NCBI GenBank assembly: GCA_026398735.1
Contig: JAPLSH010000009.1
Span: forward strand, 62,001 to 126,000
Length of the DNA stretch: 64,000 nucleotides
Direction: 5' to 3'
Origin: Pseudomonadota bacterium
GTDB lineage: Bacteria > Pseudomonadota > Gammaproteobacteria > Steroidobacterales > Steroidobacteraceae
The notes under the pieces are model-generated. The model saw nothing but the letters and a program-made list of their open reading frames with translations, ran no database searches and was not told the DNA's origin. Within the stretch, counting starts at the first letter, position 1. Each line of letters begins with the position of its first letter. The position numbers and the translations under genes are program-made. This document shows, piece by piece, positions 55,317 to 64,000 of the stretch.

Positions 55317-56726
55317 ATGAACCGCGGACTGTTGATCTCGCTGCTGTGCCTCTCGGCCAGTGCAGCGCACGCCGAAGACCTCCTGGCCGTCTACGACCGG
55401 GCACTGAACAACGACCCGCAGTTGCGCGAGGCCGAGGCCACCCGGCTTGCCGCACGTGAGGCTCGCCCGCAGGCGTGGGCGACGCTGCTGCCACAGGTCA
55501 GCGCCACGGGCAGCCGCAGCCGCGACTGGTCTGACGGCACGGGCTATTCAGACATCGTGCTGGGCAACAATGCGCCAATCCGTAACGCCACCGGCGGCGT
55601 CGGCACCACCGATACAGACTCGTGGCGCCTGAATATTCGCCAAAACGTCTTCTCGTGGGCTAACTGGATGACGCTCAAGGCCGCCGGCCATCAGGTCGCT
55701 CAGGCTGAAGCCAACTACTTGGTAGCTCGTCAGGCGCTGGCGCAGCGCGTGGCCACCCAGTATTTCGCCGTGCTGTCGGCCCAAGACGTGGTCGAGTCGC
55801 AGATGGCAGCTCGCGACGCCTTCGCCCGCCAGTTGCAGCAAGCAGAGAAGCGCTTCGAAGTGGGCCTGATTGCCATCACCGACGTGCAAGATGCCCGTGC
55901 TGCGCGCGACAGTTCGGCCGCACAGGTCATTGTCGCCAAGCGCAGCCTGGCCAATGCCCAGGAACAATTGCGCGCCACCGTCGGCGAGTACTACGACACG
56001 CTGAACAAGCCGGCCGATACCATGCCGCTGCTGTCGCCTTCGCCTTCGAGCGCAGAAGAGTGGGTCAAGATCTCAATGGATCAGAACGCCACGCTGCTCT
56101 CCAATCGTCTGGCCGCAGACATTGCTCGTGATCAGGTCGGTGTTGCCTTCAGCAGTCATCTGCCCACCGTCGACCTGGTCGCGGGCCGCACGTACAGCAA
56201 CGTAGAGGGCACGCGCACATTGCCAACCAGTGTCAGCAATACGCTGTCCGAGGCTTACGGCAAGTCGCTGTCACTGCAGGTCACGGTACCCATCTTCTCT
56301 GGTGGTTCTGCGCAGTCCCGAGTGCGCCAGACCCAATACAGCTGGATCGCGGCCAAAGAGCGGCTGGAACGCAGCTCGCGCGAAACCGAGCGTCTGGCAC
56401 GCGACGCCTATCTGGGCGTCAACAGCGGCATCTCACAGGTGCAAGCGCTGCGTCAGGCCTTGGAGTCCAGCCAGACCGCCCTCAAGGCTGCCGAAGCAGG
56501 CTATGAAGTAGGCACGCGCACTGCAGTTGAACTGCTGGACTCGCGCCGCTTGCTGATCCAAGCCCAGACCAACTACTCGCAGGGTCGTTACAGCTACCTC
56601 AACAGCTTGGTGCAATTGCGCCTGGCCTCGGGTGATCTGGACCGCAGCACCATCGCCGAGATCAACAAGTGGCTGACGGTCACGGCGCCCACCACGCCGC
56701 CGGATCCGCCGCCGCCGTCGCCCTAA
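55317..56726 (+). CDS. tolC: TolC-family outer-membrane channel
   Basis: Trimeric outer-membrane duct of type I secretion and tripartite efflux. The 469-residue product has a signal peptide (about 1-20, SASAAHAED) and two TolC repeats rich in coiled-coil helices (LLAVYDRALNNDPQLREAEATRLAAREARPQA given in parts: AVYDRAL and DPQLREAEA), with YEVGTRTAVELLDSRRLLIQAQ-type second-repeat text. TGGAG lies 5 bases before the ATG at 55317. A Pro-rich end (TPPDPPPPSP) is unusual but harmless. Its stop overlaps the convergent waaA end by 4 bp. Confidence 0.92.
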   Translation: MNRGLLISLLCLSASAAHAEDLLAVYDRALNNDPQLREAEATRLAAREARPQAWATLLPQVSATGSRSRDWSDGTGYSDIVLGNNAPIRNATGGVGTTDTDSWRLNIRQNVFSWANWMTLKAAGHQVAQAEANYLVARQALAQRVATQYFAVLSAQDVVESQMAARDAFARQLQQAEKRFEVGLIAITDVQDARAARDSSAAQVIVAKRSLANAQEQLRATVGEYYDTLNKPADTMPLLSPSPSSAEEWVKISMDQNATLLSNRLAADIARDQVGVAFSSHLPTVDLVAGRTYSNVEGTRTLPTSVSNTLSEAYGKSLSLQVTVPIFSGGSAQSRVRQTQYSWIAAKERLERSSRETERLARDAYLGVNSGISQVQALRQALESSQTALKAAEAGYEVGTRTAVELLDSRRLLIQAQTNYSQGRYSYLNSLVQLRLASGDLDRSTIAEINKWLTVTAPTTPPDPPPPSP

Positions 56727-58069
56727 GCGACGTTTGAGCCTGTCGCGCCGTCTTGCACGACGGCCGGCAGCAAGGGCTGCAGCAGCGCCAAGCTGCGCTG
56801 CGCCGCCCCGCGGTTGGCTTCCAGCACCGCCTCGCCCGCCGCTCCGCGCCGGCCGGCTGCTAGCCGATCTTCAAACAAGTTCTGCAGTGCCGCAGCTAAC
56901 TCGGCGCCGTCGGCAACCATTTGCAATGCGCCCTGAGCCGTCAACAACCGCGCCGCATCCGGTGAATTGAACTGTGCAGGGCCACTGAGCACAGGTCGGC
57001 CCAACGCCGCAGGTTCGAGCAGGTTGTGCCCGCCCACGGGCACCAGACTGCCACCGACAAACACCACTTGGGCACAGGCATACCACGCCAGTAAGTCGCC
57101 CAAGGTATCGACTAATAGCACTTGGGTGTCGGCTGCTATTGCCCCGCCGTCGCTGTGGCGCTGCAACACAAAGCCCTCGCGCAGGATGCTGGCCGCTACC
57201 GCGGCAAAGCGCTCGGGGTGGCGCGGCGCCATCACCAGCAACGGCACAGCCGCCAAAGTACCGGCCTGCAACAGCCGCTGCGCCTGCAGCACCTGCAGTT
57301 CCTCGCCTGCATGGGTGCTGCCTGCCACCCATACCCATCGGCCGGACGACACCCGCGACTGCAAGCTGGCCGCACGCTGCGGCAGGTCGGGTGGCAATTG
57401 CAGGTCGAATTTTAGATTGCCGCCCACCAGCACTTGAGACGGCGCAGCGCCCAAAGCGATAAACCGCGCCGCATCGTCTTGGCTCTGCACCACCAAGGAC
57501 GCGATGCGCTGCAAGCTGCGTTGCATCAGGCCCGGCGCCAAGCTGCGATAGCGACGCAGCGATCGCTCAGAGAGCCGCGCACTGACCAAGGCCACCGGCA
57601 CCGCCGCACGCTGGCAGGCACGCAGCAGATTGGGCCACAACTCTGTTTCCAGAATCAGCGCCAGACAGGGCTGTTCCTGCTGCAGGAAGCGGCGCACCGC
57701 ACCGGGCAAATCGAAAGGTGCATAGCGCAAGCGCAGCGCGGCACGGCCTGATGTGGCAGCAAGCTCGGTCGCGTACAGCGTGCGGGCACGTTGGTGGCCC
57801 GTGGCAGTGGCCATCGTCAGCAACAGCGGTCGCTGCGGATCACGTTCGCGCAACCCTCGCAGCAAACCGGCTACGGCCTGCACTTCGCCAACCGACACCG
57901 CGTGTATCCAGATGGGCGGCAGGCCGCCGCGTCGTTGGGTTTTGCGACGTGCCAAACGCTCGCCCAAATTCACAGCCAGTGCCGGATTTGCCCGGCCCGA
58001 CCACCACAGCCGCAGCAATACCAGCGGCAGCAGCAGGCGCAGCAGCAATGTGTAGAGGCCCTGCAACAT
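56723..58069 (-). CDS. waaA: 3-deoxy-D-manno-octulosonic acid (Kdo) transferase
   Basis: Adds Kdo to lipid A precursor on the inner face of the inner membrane. The 448-residue product has a hydrophobic N-terminus, WIHAVSVGEVQAVAGLL with the acidic catalytic residue, ETELWPNLLRACQRAAVPVALVSARLSERS, and the GT-B donor site VFVGGSLVPVGGHNLLEPAALGRPVLSGP. The ATG at 58069 shares its A with the stop of the preceding kinase-like gene. Whether it adds one or two Kdo units cannot be told. Confidence 0.94.
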   Translation of the reverse strand: MLQGLYTLLLRLLLPLVLLRLWWSGRANPALAVNLGERLARRKTQRRGGLPPIWIHAVSVGEVQAVAGLLRGLRERDPQRPLLLTMATATGHQRARTLYATELAATSGRAALRLRYAPFDLPGAVRRFLQQEQPCLALILETELWPNLLRACQRAAVPVALVSARLSERSLRRYRSLAPGLMQRSLQRIASLVVQSQDDAARFIALGAAPSQVLVGGNLKFDLQLPPDLPQRAASLQSRVSSGRWVWVAGSTHAGEELQVLQAQRLLQAGTLAAVPLLVMAPRHPERFAAVAASILREGFVLQRHSDGGAIAADTQVLLVDTLGDLLAWYACAQVVFVGGSLVPVGGHNLLEPAALGRPVLSGPAQFNSPDAARLLTAQGALQMVADGAELAAALQNLFEDRLAAGRRGAAGEAVLEANRGAAQRSLALLQPLLPAVVQDGATGSNVA

Positions 58070-58806
58070 CAGCCGTAGGCCGCCAGCAAACAATGCCAAG
58101 CCACCTCATCCATCGACTGGCCTGCCGTATCCAGCACACCCTCGATAGATCGGCGCAGGCGCACCACATCGGCAGCCGACCACAGCCCTGCAGTGCGCAC
58201 CCGAGCCCGGTGATAGTCGCCGACCTGCACGCCATCACTACCGCCGACTCGCAGCGCAGACGCCTGTAATCCGGCCAGGTTGATGCCGGCGTCATGGTGA
58301 CGGCGCAGGCAGCGGCCGACAGCTGCCCAAACATCCAAAGTGACCGACCCGGCGCGCAGCTGGTGGGCCAGCGTGGGCAGGCTGTCGGATTGCACCGAGA
58401 GGACTTCGGCGTTGTAAAACAGGCCCAGGCGCCGCCAGCGCACTGCGAGCACGGGCGCTGCGCACAAGCCGGCCGCCTGTGCCTGCAGCGACGCCTGCAT
58501 TTGCTGCCAGGCGACACAGCGAGCCTCTCCCAGCCATAGCAACCGGTTCATTACCACCGCTGCCGGTAGCCCTGGCTGTCGCAACTGGCGCAGTTGCAGG
58601 CTGCGGCGGCCCTCACGCACCACCCAGGTGCCGTCGATGCCATCGATACCGCCCAGCAACGCCCCATTGCGCGCCCAATAGCGCGGGTCAAACCACTGGC
58701 TGGTGAACTCACCGGCCAGGGTCGGCTGATAGACCACCAGCCCCTGCGCGTCCAAGGCTGTACCAAAACGCCGGATCTCCTCGCCGACCGATTCAACCGC
58801 AACCAT
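58069..58806 (-). CDS. Kdo kinase (KdkA)-like protein with degenerate active site
   Basis: A 245-residue protein that aligns by eye with KdkA, the Kdo 4-kinase: WFDPRYWARNGALLGG, LFYNAEVLSV (KdkA GICYQADILT), VGRCLRRHHDAG, and a C-terminus (VVRLRRSIEGVLDT ... WHCLLAAYG) like KdkA NRLKRSFEKEV ... DLTAAYHQ. The catalytic loop HTDLNAHN of KdkA reads NLAGLQASA here (about 176-184), losing the Asp and Asn. The helix Glu is also lost; only the later DxD-like VGDYHRA keeps an Asp. The start at 58806 is preferred over 58842, which leaves just 34 bp to the divergent gene. It is coupled to waaA. Confidence 0.7.
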   Translation of the reverse strand: MVAVESVGEEIRRFGTALDAQGLVVYQPTLAGEFTSQWFDPRYWARNGALLGGIDGIDGTWVVREGRRSLQLRQLRQPGLPAAVVMNRLLWLGEARCVAWQQMQASLQAQAAGLCAAPVLAVRWRRLGLFYNAEVLSVQSDSLPTLAHQLRAGSVTLDVWAAVGRCLRRHHDAGINLAGLQASALRVGGSDGVQVGDYHRARVRTAGLWSAADVVRLRRSIEGVLDTAGQSMDEVAWHCLLAAYG

Positions 58807-58876
58807 GGCGACACGACCTTTAATACTGAGCGTGACCTGCATCTTACGTGGTCAGCGGCCTGCTACCATTACCCGC

Positions 58877-59266
58877 ATGGACGAACTCATGGCACCGGTA
58901 TCACCCGGCGAGCTGATCGACAAGCTCACCATCCTCGACATCAAGTCGCGACGTATCACGGCGGCGGACAAGCTGGCCAACGTGCGGATCGAATATGAAG
59001 CGTTGACCCGGTGCTGGGCAGCGTCAGTATTTGGCGGCGCTGATGTAGCGGCAGACCAGGCTGCACTGCTGGCGGTCAATGAGCGGCTATGGGAAATCGA
59101 AGATCTGATTCGCGACCAAGAACGCGCACGTCTGTTTGACGAAGAGTTCATCCGCTTGGCTCGCGCCGTCTATATCGAAAACGACCAGCGCGCAGCCATC
59201 AAAAAGCGCATCAATCAGGCGCTCGGTTCGCGACTGGTCGAAGAAAAGTCCTACGCCGCCTACTAA
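58877..59266 (+). CDS. DUF6165 family protein
   Basis: A 129-residue helical protein. It matches the pattern I know for DUF6165: MAPVSPGELIDKLTILDIKSRRI, KLANVRIEYEAL, VNERLWEIEDLIRDQE, FDEEFIRLARAVYIENDQRAAIKKRIN and GSRLVEEKSYAAY. Function is unknown; the family often lies near LPS core genes, which fits divergent waaA and its kinase-like partner. The ATG at 58877 gives MDELMAPV. Confidence 0.8.
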   Translation: MDELMAPVSPGELIDKLTILDIKSRRITAADKLANVRIEYEALTRCWAASVFGGADVAADQAALLAVNERLWEIEDLIRDQERARLFDEEFIRLARAVYIENDQRAAIKKRINQALGSRLVEEKSYAAY

Positions 59267-59282
59267 AGGCGGCGCACTCAGG

Positions 59283-59480
59283 TCAGCCGACTAACGTGTA
59301 TTCGGCGCCGCAATAGGCGCACTTTGCCCAGCCGGTTTCCTCGATGGGCAAGTAAACCCGCGGATGCGAGTTCCACAGGCTCATTGCAGGCATGGGGCAG
59401 GACAGCGGCAAGTCTGCTGCGTGTACTTGATAACGCTGCTGGGCGTTGGGCGTTTGGGCCGGTTTGGTCGAAGTGCTCAT
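59283..59480 (-). CDS. Small CHCC-type zinc-finger protein
   Basis: A 65-residue protein with a zf-CHCC finger: Cys in LPLSCPMPAM, His in WNSHPRVYLPI, and CAYCGAEYTLV giving CxxC. This fold is shared with the mitochondrial complex I subunit NDUFS6. Its bacterial function is not settled. It begins 7 bp after glnE on the same strand, so it is probably cotranscribed. Confidence 0.8.
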   Translation of the reverse strand: MSTSTKPAQTPNAQQRYQVHAADLPLSCPMPAMSLWNSHPRVYLPIEETGWAKCAYCGAEYTLVG

Positions 59481-59487
59481 GGCGCGA

Positions 59488-62355
59488 TTATAGTCCGGTC
59501 GGGTCGTGCATCGCAGCTTCCCACAGCATTGCGACCGCAGCGCGTTCGTCAGCAAAGGCACTGGCTTCCAATACGCCGCCCAAGCCATCGAGCGAGCGCC
59601 GGTGCAGAGCCAGCCGGTAGGCCTGATAGGCGCTGACCAGCACATCCACCTGCTCCTGTGGCACCAAGGCTGCCGATGCCAGTGATTCCAATTGCCTGAT
59701 GGTGTCCGGGAACCACGCCACCGGCGGATAGTCTTGCGCCCAACGCAGCGCCCAGTACTGGGCCAGAAACTCAATATCAGCAATGCCGCCACGATCCTGC
59801 TTCAGGTCTACCTGTCCGACACCGGCGCCCGACAACTCGCGGCGCATGCGCTCGCGCATATCGCGCACCTTGTCGCGCAGATCAGTGCGCCGTACTGCGT
59901 CTTGCAGCACCTCGTGACGCACCGCTTCGATGCGCTGGCGCAGCGTCAGATCACCGGCCACTGCACGCGCATGTAACAGGGCTTGATGTTCCCAAGTCCA
60001 AGCGTCCTCAAACTGATAACTGCGAAAGGCCTCGATGCGCGTCACCAGCAAGCCACCTTTGCCGCTGGGGCGCAGGCGCACATCCACTTCATACAAGCGC
60101 CCTGCACCTGAATGCACCGTCAGCAAGTGCAATAGCCGCTGTGCCCAGCGCAAGAAGAACACTTGGTTATCTATCGGCTCAGGAGCATCGGTGTGCTGAC
60201 GCTCACCGGCAGAGTCGTGTAGGAACACCAGATCCAGATCTGAGGCATAGCCCAACTCTCTGCCGCCGAGCTTGCCGTAGCCAATAGCCGCCACACGCAC
60301 GACGCGTGGCGCTGCATCTGCCGGGTCACAACAAGTCGGCTGACCCAAAGTGCTGGCAATCTGTGTCCAGGCCATACCCATAGCCGCTTCGGTAATGAGC
60401 TCGGCTACTTCAGTGAGTCGATCACTGACCTGCATCAACGGCAGACGACCGGTCAGATCGGCCAATGCCACACGAAACACCGCCGCGCGCTGAAACTGAA
60501 TCAAGGACTCAACCTGCCGGTCGGGATCTTCGTTTGCCACCGCGACAACGCGCGCCGCCAGATCCGCTTGCATCGCCGCACGATCCGGTAGCTCCAGCAG
60601 CACCGCCTCATCGATGAGCTCATCGAGCAGCAATGGATAGGCCGCTACACGCGCTGCCAGGAAATCACCATGCGAGCACACGGTGATCAAGCGGCGACGT
60701 GCCGGCGCATTTTCCAGCAGCAATGAAAAATAGGCTGAGCGTTGGCCAATAGCCTCGATGATCAACAGCAAGCGCCGTAGCACTGGCAGTGCATCTGAAA
60801 CCGGCAGTTCGGCAAGCAAACGCGTCAGCAAGGAAATAAGCCGGCGACGGCCAATGGCATCCAGGCGGCGCAAGCGCGTGCTGGTGGGCAATGCCAGCAA
60901 CATCTGCAATACCGCATCGGGCTCCGGCAGCTGCAAGCGCAGCAAGCCCTCACGTAGCGCAGACGTATCGACCTGCTCATCCCACAGTCCGGCCAGATCC
61001 ACTGCGGCAGGAGCATTGCCGGCAGCAGCTGGCACCACCACTGATTCGGCATGCTGGCGTACGCGACTGCGCTGCACCTCCAGTGCCGCACGCAACTGCA
61101 ATTCATCGGCAAAGCCCATTGCCACTGCGATGCGCAGCGCAATCAACGGGTCTGTGGGCAAGCTGTGCGTTTGCTGATCGTCGAGCATCTGCAGACGATT
61201 TTCGAGGCGCCGCAGAAACAGATAAGCCTCGCGCAACTGGGCGATGGCCTCCTCGCCTAACAACTTGGCTCCGCGCAGTCGCGGCAGCACCGACAACAGC
61301 GATGTGCCACGCAGAGTCGGATCCTGACCGCCGCGAATCAGCTGCAGCGATTGCACGGTGAATTCCACTTCGCGAATGCCACCCGGCCCCAACTTGATGT
61401 GATCGGCAAGTTCGCGGCGCACCACTTCGCGCGCGATCAACGCCCGCATCTCGCGCAGCGAGTCGAACACACCAAAGTCCAGATAGCGCCGATAAACAAA
61501 GGGGCGCAGCACTTGTTCGCGCAAAGGCTCGAACACGGCTTTGGCCGTCAGGGCGCGTGCTTTGACGTAGGCATAGCGCTCCCAATCGCGGCCATCAGCC
61601 TGCAGGTAATCCTCAAAGGCTGCAAAACTAGCTACCAGCGGACCACTGTCGCCATAAGGACGCAAGCGCATATCCACACGAAACACAAAACCCGCATCAG
61701 TGCGTGCATCGAGCACACGTATGAGCGTGCGAGCTTGGCGCAGATAAAACTCGGTGGCGCTGAGTGCAACCGGGCCGTCTGTATCGGCGCCGGCAGCATG
61801 CAAAAACACCAGATCGACATCGGATGAGAAGTTGAGCTCGCCACCGCCGAGCTTGCCCATGCCCAGCACCACCAGCCCTGCGTCCGCTCCCGGTGGTACG
61901 CCATGTCGCAGCGCCAACAGCGCTTGGGACCAGTCTGTGGCGCAGGCGATGGCAGCCTCTGCAAAATCCGAAGCCTCTGCCAAGGTTTGCTCGACGGTTG
62001 CGCCGCAAGCCAAATCACGCCAGGCAATACGCAGCATCTCGCGCTGGCGCAGCAGCCGCAGACCACGCGCAAAGGCCGCTTCGTCGAGACCGGCTGTATG
62101 CGCCACGGCTGCGCACAAGGCTTGGTAATCGGCCAGGCTGCGAGAGCAATCCAAAGAGCCCTCAGCCAACAACGACAGCAGTTGTTCAGGCCAGGCCACA
62201 CACACACGCAATGCAAAGTCGCTGGCAGCTAACACCTGATCGGCCTGGCTGCGTCGGCTGGCACCGGCAGCCTCAAGAGCCGCCCAGACTTGCGGTGAAC
62301 GCATTGCCAGCGTCTCTCGCTGACGCTGCAACAGGTCACCTAAGGCGGCGATCAT
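59488..62355 (-). CDS. glnE: Bifunctional glutamine synthetase adenylyltransferase/adenylyl-removing enzyme
   Basis: GlnE adds or removes AMP on glutamine synthetase in response to PII and glutamine. The 955-residue product has two nucleotidyltransferase domains, each with a GxGKLGG...SDxDLVFLH core: GMGKLGGGELNFSSDVDLVFLH split as GMGKLGG and SDVDLVFLH in the N-terminal half, and GYGKLGG with SDLDLVFLHD in the C-terminal half. A helical regulatory region lies between. Length is normal (E. coli 946). It overlaps the upstream transglutaminase gene by 4 bp. Confidence 0.96.
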   Translation of the reverse strand: MIAALGDLLQRQRETLAMRSPQVWAALEAAGASRRSQADQVLAASDFALRVCVAWPEQLLSLLAEGSLDCSRSLADYQALCAAVAHTAGLDEAAFARGLRLLRQREMLRIAWRDLACGATVEQTLAEASDFAEAAIACATDWSQALLALRHGVPPGADAGLVVLGMGKLGGGELNFSSDVDLVFLHAAGADTDGPVALSATEFYLRQARTLIRVLDARTDAGFVFRVDMRLRPYGDSGPLVASFAAFEDYLQADGRDWERYAYVKARALTAKAVFEPLREQVLRPFVYRRYLDFGVFDSLREMRALIAREVVRRELADHIKLGPGGIREVEFTVQSLQLIRGGQDPTLRGTSLLSVLPRLRGAKLLGEEAIAQLREAYLFLRRLENRLQMLDDQQTHSLPTDPLIALRIAVAMGFADELQLRAALEVQRSRVRQHAESVVVPAAAGNAPAAVDLAGLWDEQVDTSALREGLLRLQLPEPDAVLQMLLALPTSTRLRRLDAIGRRRLISLLTRLLAELPVSDALPVLRRLLLIIEAIGQRSAYFSLLLENAPARRRLITVCSHGDFLAARVAAYPLLLDELIDEAVLLELPDRAAMQADLAARVVAVANEDPDRQVESLIQFQRAAVFRVALADLTGRLPLMQVSDRLTEVAELITEAAMGMAWTQIASTLGQPTCCDPADAAPRVVRVAAIGYGKLGGRELGYASDLDLVFLHDSAGERQHTDAPEPIDNQVFFLRWAQRLLHLLTVHSGAGRLYEVDVRLRPSGKGGLLVTRIEAFRSYQFEDAWTWEHQALLHARAVAGDLTLRQRIEAVRHEVLQDAVRRTDLRDKVRDMRERMRRELSGAGVGQVDLKQDRGGIADIEFLAQYWALRWAQDYPPVAWFPDTIRQLESLASAALVPQEQVDVLVSAYQAYRLALHRRSLDGLGGVLEASAFADERAAVAMLWEAAMHDPTGL

Positions 62356-63272
62356 GCGGGTGTGGGCAAGGGTTGCACTGAAACGTTAACAGTCAGGGTG
62401 TGTTCCCCCACACCCAGGATGACGCCGCGCAACGGCGATACATCACCAAAGTCACGACCCCAGGCCAGCGTCACATGGTCACGGCCCACACGCAGATTGT
62501 TGGTTGGATCCAACGCCACCCAACCATAAGGTGGCGCATGTACTGCCACCCATGCGTGCGACGCATCAGCGCCAACCAATTCTTCTTCGGGCTCGCCGTC
62601 GCGCGGCAAAGTGCGCAGGTAACCGCTGACATAGCGCGCCGCCAAACCGCGTGAGCGCAGGCAGGCGATCATCACATGTGCGTAGTCTTGGCATACGCCG
62701 CGCCGGTTGTGCAGCACCTCCATCAACGGTGTGGAGATCTCTGTCTCACCGGGCGCATAAGTGAATTGGCTATGGATGAGATTCATGAGTGCTTCGGCAG
62801 TTTCCAGCACCGGTCTGCCCGGTTCAAAGCACTCTTGGGCAAAAGCATTGAAGTCCTGCTTGATGCGCACATAGGGTGACTCGCCCCGATAGCGGCGCAC
62901 TTCCAGCTCCAACAGATCAATGGGCTGCGCCGCATAACGCAGCGACTCCACAACCGCTTCCCACGGCAGACTCTCGGCGGCAGGCCGCGGCGGACGCGCG
63001 CGCACCTCAACTTCCATACGGGCGTCAACAATCAGACTGTCGTGCGGCCTGTCGATTTGCAGACGTGTAATCGGATTTCCCAGCGCGTCTTCACCCTCCA
63101 CGGAATAAGCCGGTTCCGGGGATATGCGCACCTCGTGATGAAGCGTGGTCTGGTGGGGCATGAAACGCGGCATCAGTCGTAGCATCTGATGCGAGTGCGC
63201 CACCTCACCGTCATAGTCGTAGCGCGTCACGTGCCGTACGCGATAGCGCCAAGGAACGCTGTCGTCGGTCAT
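62352..63272 (-). CDS. Transglutaminase-like protein
   Basis: A 306-residue protein with the N-terminal bacterial-transglutaminase domain (YRVRHVTRYDYDGEVAHSHQMLRLMPR) and a transglutaminase core. The Cys-His-Asp triad is seen in RRGVCQDYAHVMIACLRSRG, GADASHAWVAVHAPPYGW and ALDPTNN. These proteins usually pair with alpha-E and ATP-grasp proteins in a conserved but functionally obscure cluster. The ATG at 63272 overlaps the alpha-E gene by 4 bp; glnE follows with another 4-bp overlap. Confidence 0.88.
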   Translation of the reverse strand: MTDDSVPWRYRVRHVTRYDYDGEVAHSHQMLRLMPRFMPHQTTLHHEVRISPEPAYSVEGEDALGNPITRLQIDRPHDSLIVDARMEVEVRARPPRPAAESLPWEAVVESLRYAAQPIDLLELEVRRYRGESPYVRIKQDFNAFAQECFEPGRPVLETAEALMNLIHSQFTYAPGETEISTPLMEVLHNRRGVCQDYAHVMIACLRSRGLAARYVSGYLRTLPRDGEPEEELVGADASHAWVAVHAPPYGWVALDPTNNLRVGRDHVTLAWGRDFGDVSPLRGVILGVGEHTLTVNVSVQPLPTPA

Positions 63273-64000
63273 GCCGCCACCGTGCGCACGTCCAGGCCTA
63301 CATGCGAGAAATGCCGCATACCCAATCGATCGCACAGCTGCGCGGCCGCAGACTCCAGGCCCTGCAAGGCTTCGGCCAAGCTGGCTCGCGCTGCGAGGCT
63401 GCCGTCGAGTTGATGCAGTTCGATGTTTTGCAACTGCCGTATGGAAGCGCTTAGCGAATCCTCGACGCCACCACCCAAGGATTCGGAGAGTCGCTCCAAG
63501 GTGCGGCGCACACCGCGCCAGTGAAAGGCCAGTGCGCGTGGATTGCTCTCGTCGAACACCAGCAACTGCACCGTCGGCGCCAACTGTGGCTGCGCCATGT
63601 GGCGCGTGCGATAGGTGATCGTGCTGCCGCCTACATCGAGTAGCCAATCCAGCTCGGCGCGCGGCACCTTGCGGCCACTGCCCAGCCGCTGCGCAAGCAA
63701 GCCACTGAGAAACTGCAAACGCTCAAGCTGTCGACCCAACATCAGCAGGCGCCAGCCATCGTCTTGGGTCATGTCGTCAAGCGTAAAGCCTGCAAACGCT
63801 GCAAGGCCAAGTAACAGATGATCCAGCGCCTCGCGCGGATCACCGCGCTCGTCGGCCTCGGCTTCGTTGAACTGACGCTGCAACACTGTCAGCGAGCGCC
63901 AATGCTCCAGCGACAAGCGGCTGCGGGAATGCGATGCAGCCCAAGCCAAGCGAGTCAGGTCCGCTGCCAGCCCAAGCGGATGTGATGCATCAAACAGACT
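63269..64000 (-). CDS. Alpha-E domain protein, 5' part missing at window edge
   Basis: The frame is open to the right edge of the window, giving at least 243 residues. The visible text (SLFDASHPLGLAADLTRLAWAASHSRSRLSLEHWRSL, readable in parts as LFDASHP and RSRLSLEHW) and MLGRQLERLQFLSGLL, FDESNPRALAFHW and SASIRQLQNIELHQLDGSL are alpha-E signatures. In relatives this domain stands alone or is fused behind a circularly permuted ATP-grasp. Function is unknown, with peptide or amide modification suggested by the neighbours. Its start is outside the window. Confidence 0.85.
   Translation of the reverse strand, partial: SLFDASHPLGLAADLTRLAWAASHSRSRLSLEHWRSLTVLQRQFNEAEADERGDPREALDHLLLGLAAFAGFTLDDMTQDDGWRLLMLGRQLERLQFLSGLLAQRLGSGRKVPRAELDWLLDVGGSTITYRTRHMAQPQLAPTVQLLVFDESNPRALAFHWRGVRRTLERLSESLGGGVEDSLSASIRQLQNIELHQLDGSLAARASLAEALQGLESAAAQLCDRLGMRHFSHVGLDVRTVAA

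Overview
The window reads as ordinary, densely packed chromosome of a high-GC gammaproteobacterium. The order trmJ / Fe-S genes / ndk-rlmN-pilW-rodZ-hisS-yfgM-bamB-der, the queA ... tgt-yajC-secD-secF block, Kdo transferase and glnE all fit that class. TonB-receptor biology, an H+-pyrophosphatase and PPi-dependent phosphofructokinase, and the DUF6165 and alpha-E/transglutaminase genes suggest a Nevskiales/Steroidobacterales- or Xanthomonadales-like lineage. That placement is inference; there is no rRNA here to settle it. Coding density is very high: genes commonly overlap by 1 or 4 bases, and no gene-free stretch exceeds about 170 bp. I saw no CRISPR array, insertion sequence, phage or plasmid module.

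Layout. 1-9240 (minus): one long gene train, trmJ, a cysteine desulfurase fused to an IscU-like tail, iscA, ndk, rlmN, pilW, a short rodZ, hisS, yfgM, bamB and der (cut by the window edge). 9312-12449: suhB (+), then a minus-strand amino-acid permease and TerC protein. 12446-22367 (minus): queA and tgt-yajC-secD-secF-terC, with a three-gene cassette (two paralogous secreted proteins around a TonB-dependent receptor) inserted between queA and tgt. 22380-25412: PDZ protein, tRNA-Leu(CAA), and a GGDEF/EAL protein with a ruined GGDEF site. 25492-31916: Nudix hydrolase, ferredoxin FdxA, xerD-dsbC, a broken acyltransferase, ETF-quinone oxidoreductase and MgtE. 31833-39449: patatin phospholipase, exported peroxiredoxin, and the sugar-phosphate operon tkt-gap-pgk-pyk. 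39546-46335: cAMP-phosphodiesterase-like protein, CPBP protease, LON protein, mpl, a small membrane protein, MATE pump and RNase D. 46340-52089: adenylate kinase with a long lysine/alanine tail, PPi-type phosphofructokinase, a beta-barrel candidate, H+-pyrophosphatase and a META lipoprotein. 52111-59480: dual GGDEF/EAL sensor, pcm-tolC, waaA with a degenerate Kdo-kinase-like partner, DUF6165 and a CHCC zinc-finger protein. 59488-64000: glnE, transglutaminase and alpha-E protein (cut by the window edge).

How the genes work together. Central carbon metabolism is strongly represented (tkt, gap, pgk, pyk, pfp). The pairing of a PPi-using phosphofructokinase with a K+-independent proton-pumping pyrophosphatase points to a pyrophosphate-linked energy economy, with adenylate kinase encoded divergently next door. 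Envelope assembly is the second theme (BamB, YfgM, SecDF-YajC, TolC, WaaA, Mpl, DsbC, PilW, TonB receptor). The most unusual items are the histone-H1-like tail on adenylate kinase, the desulfurase-scaffold fusion, the TonB cassette splitting queA from tgt, the pseudokinase next to waaA, and the internally deleted acyltransferase.
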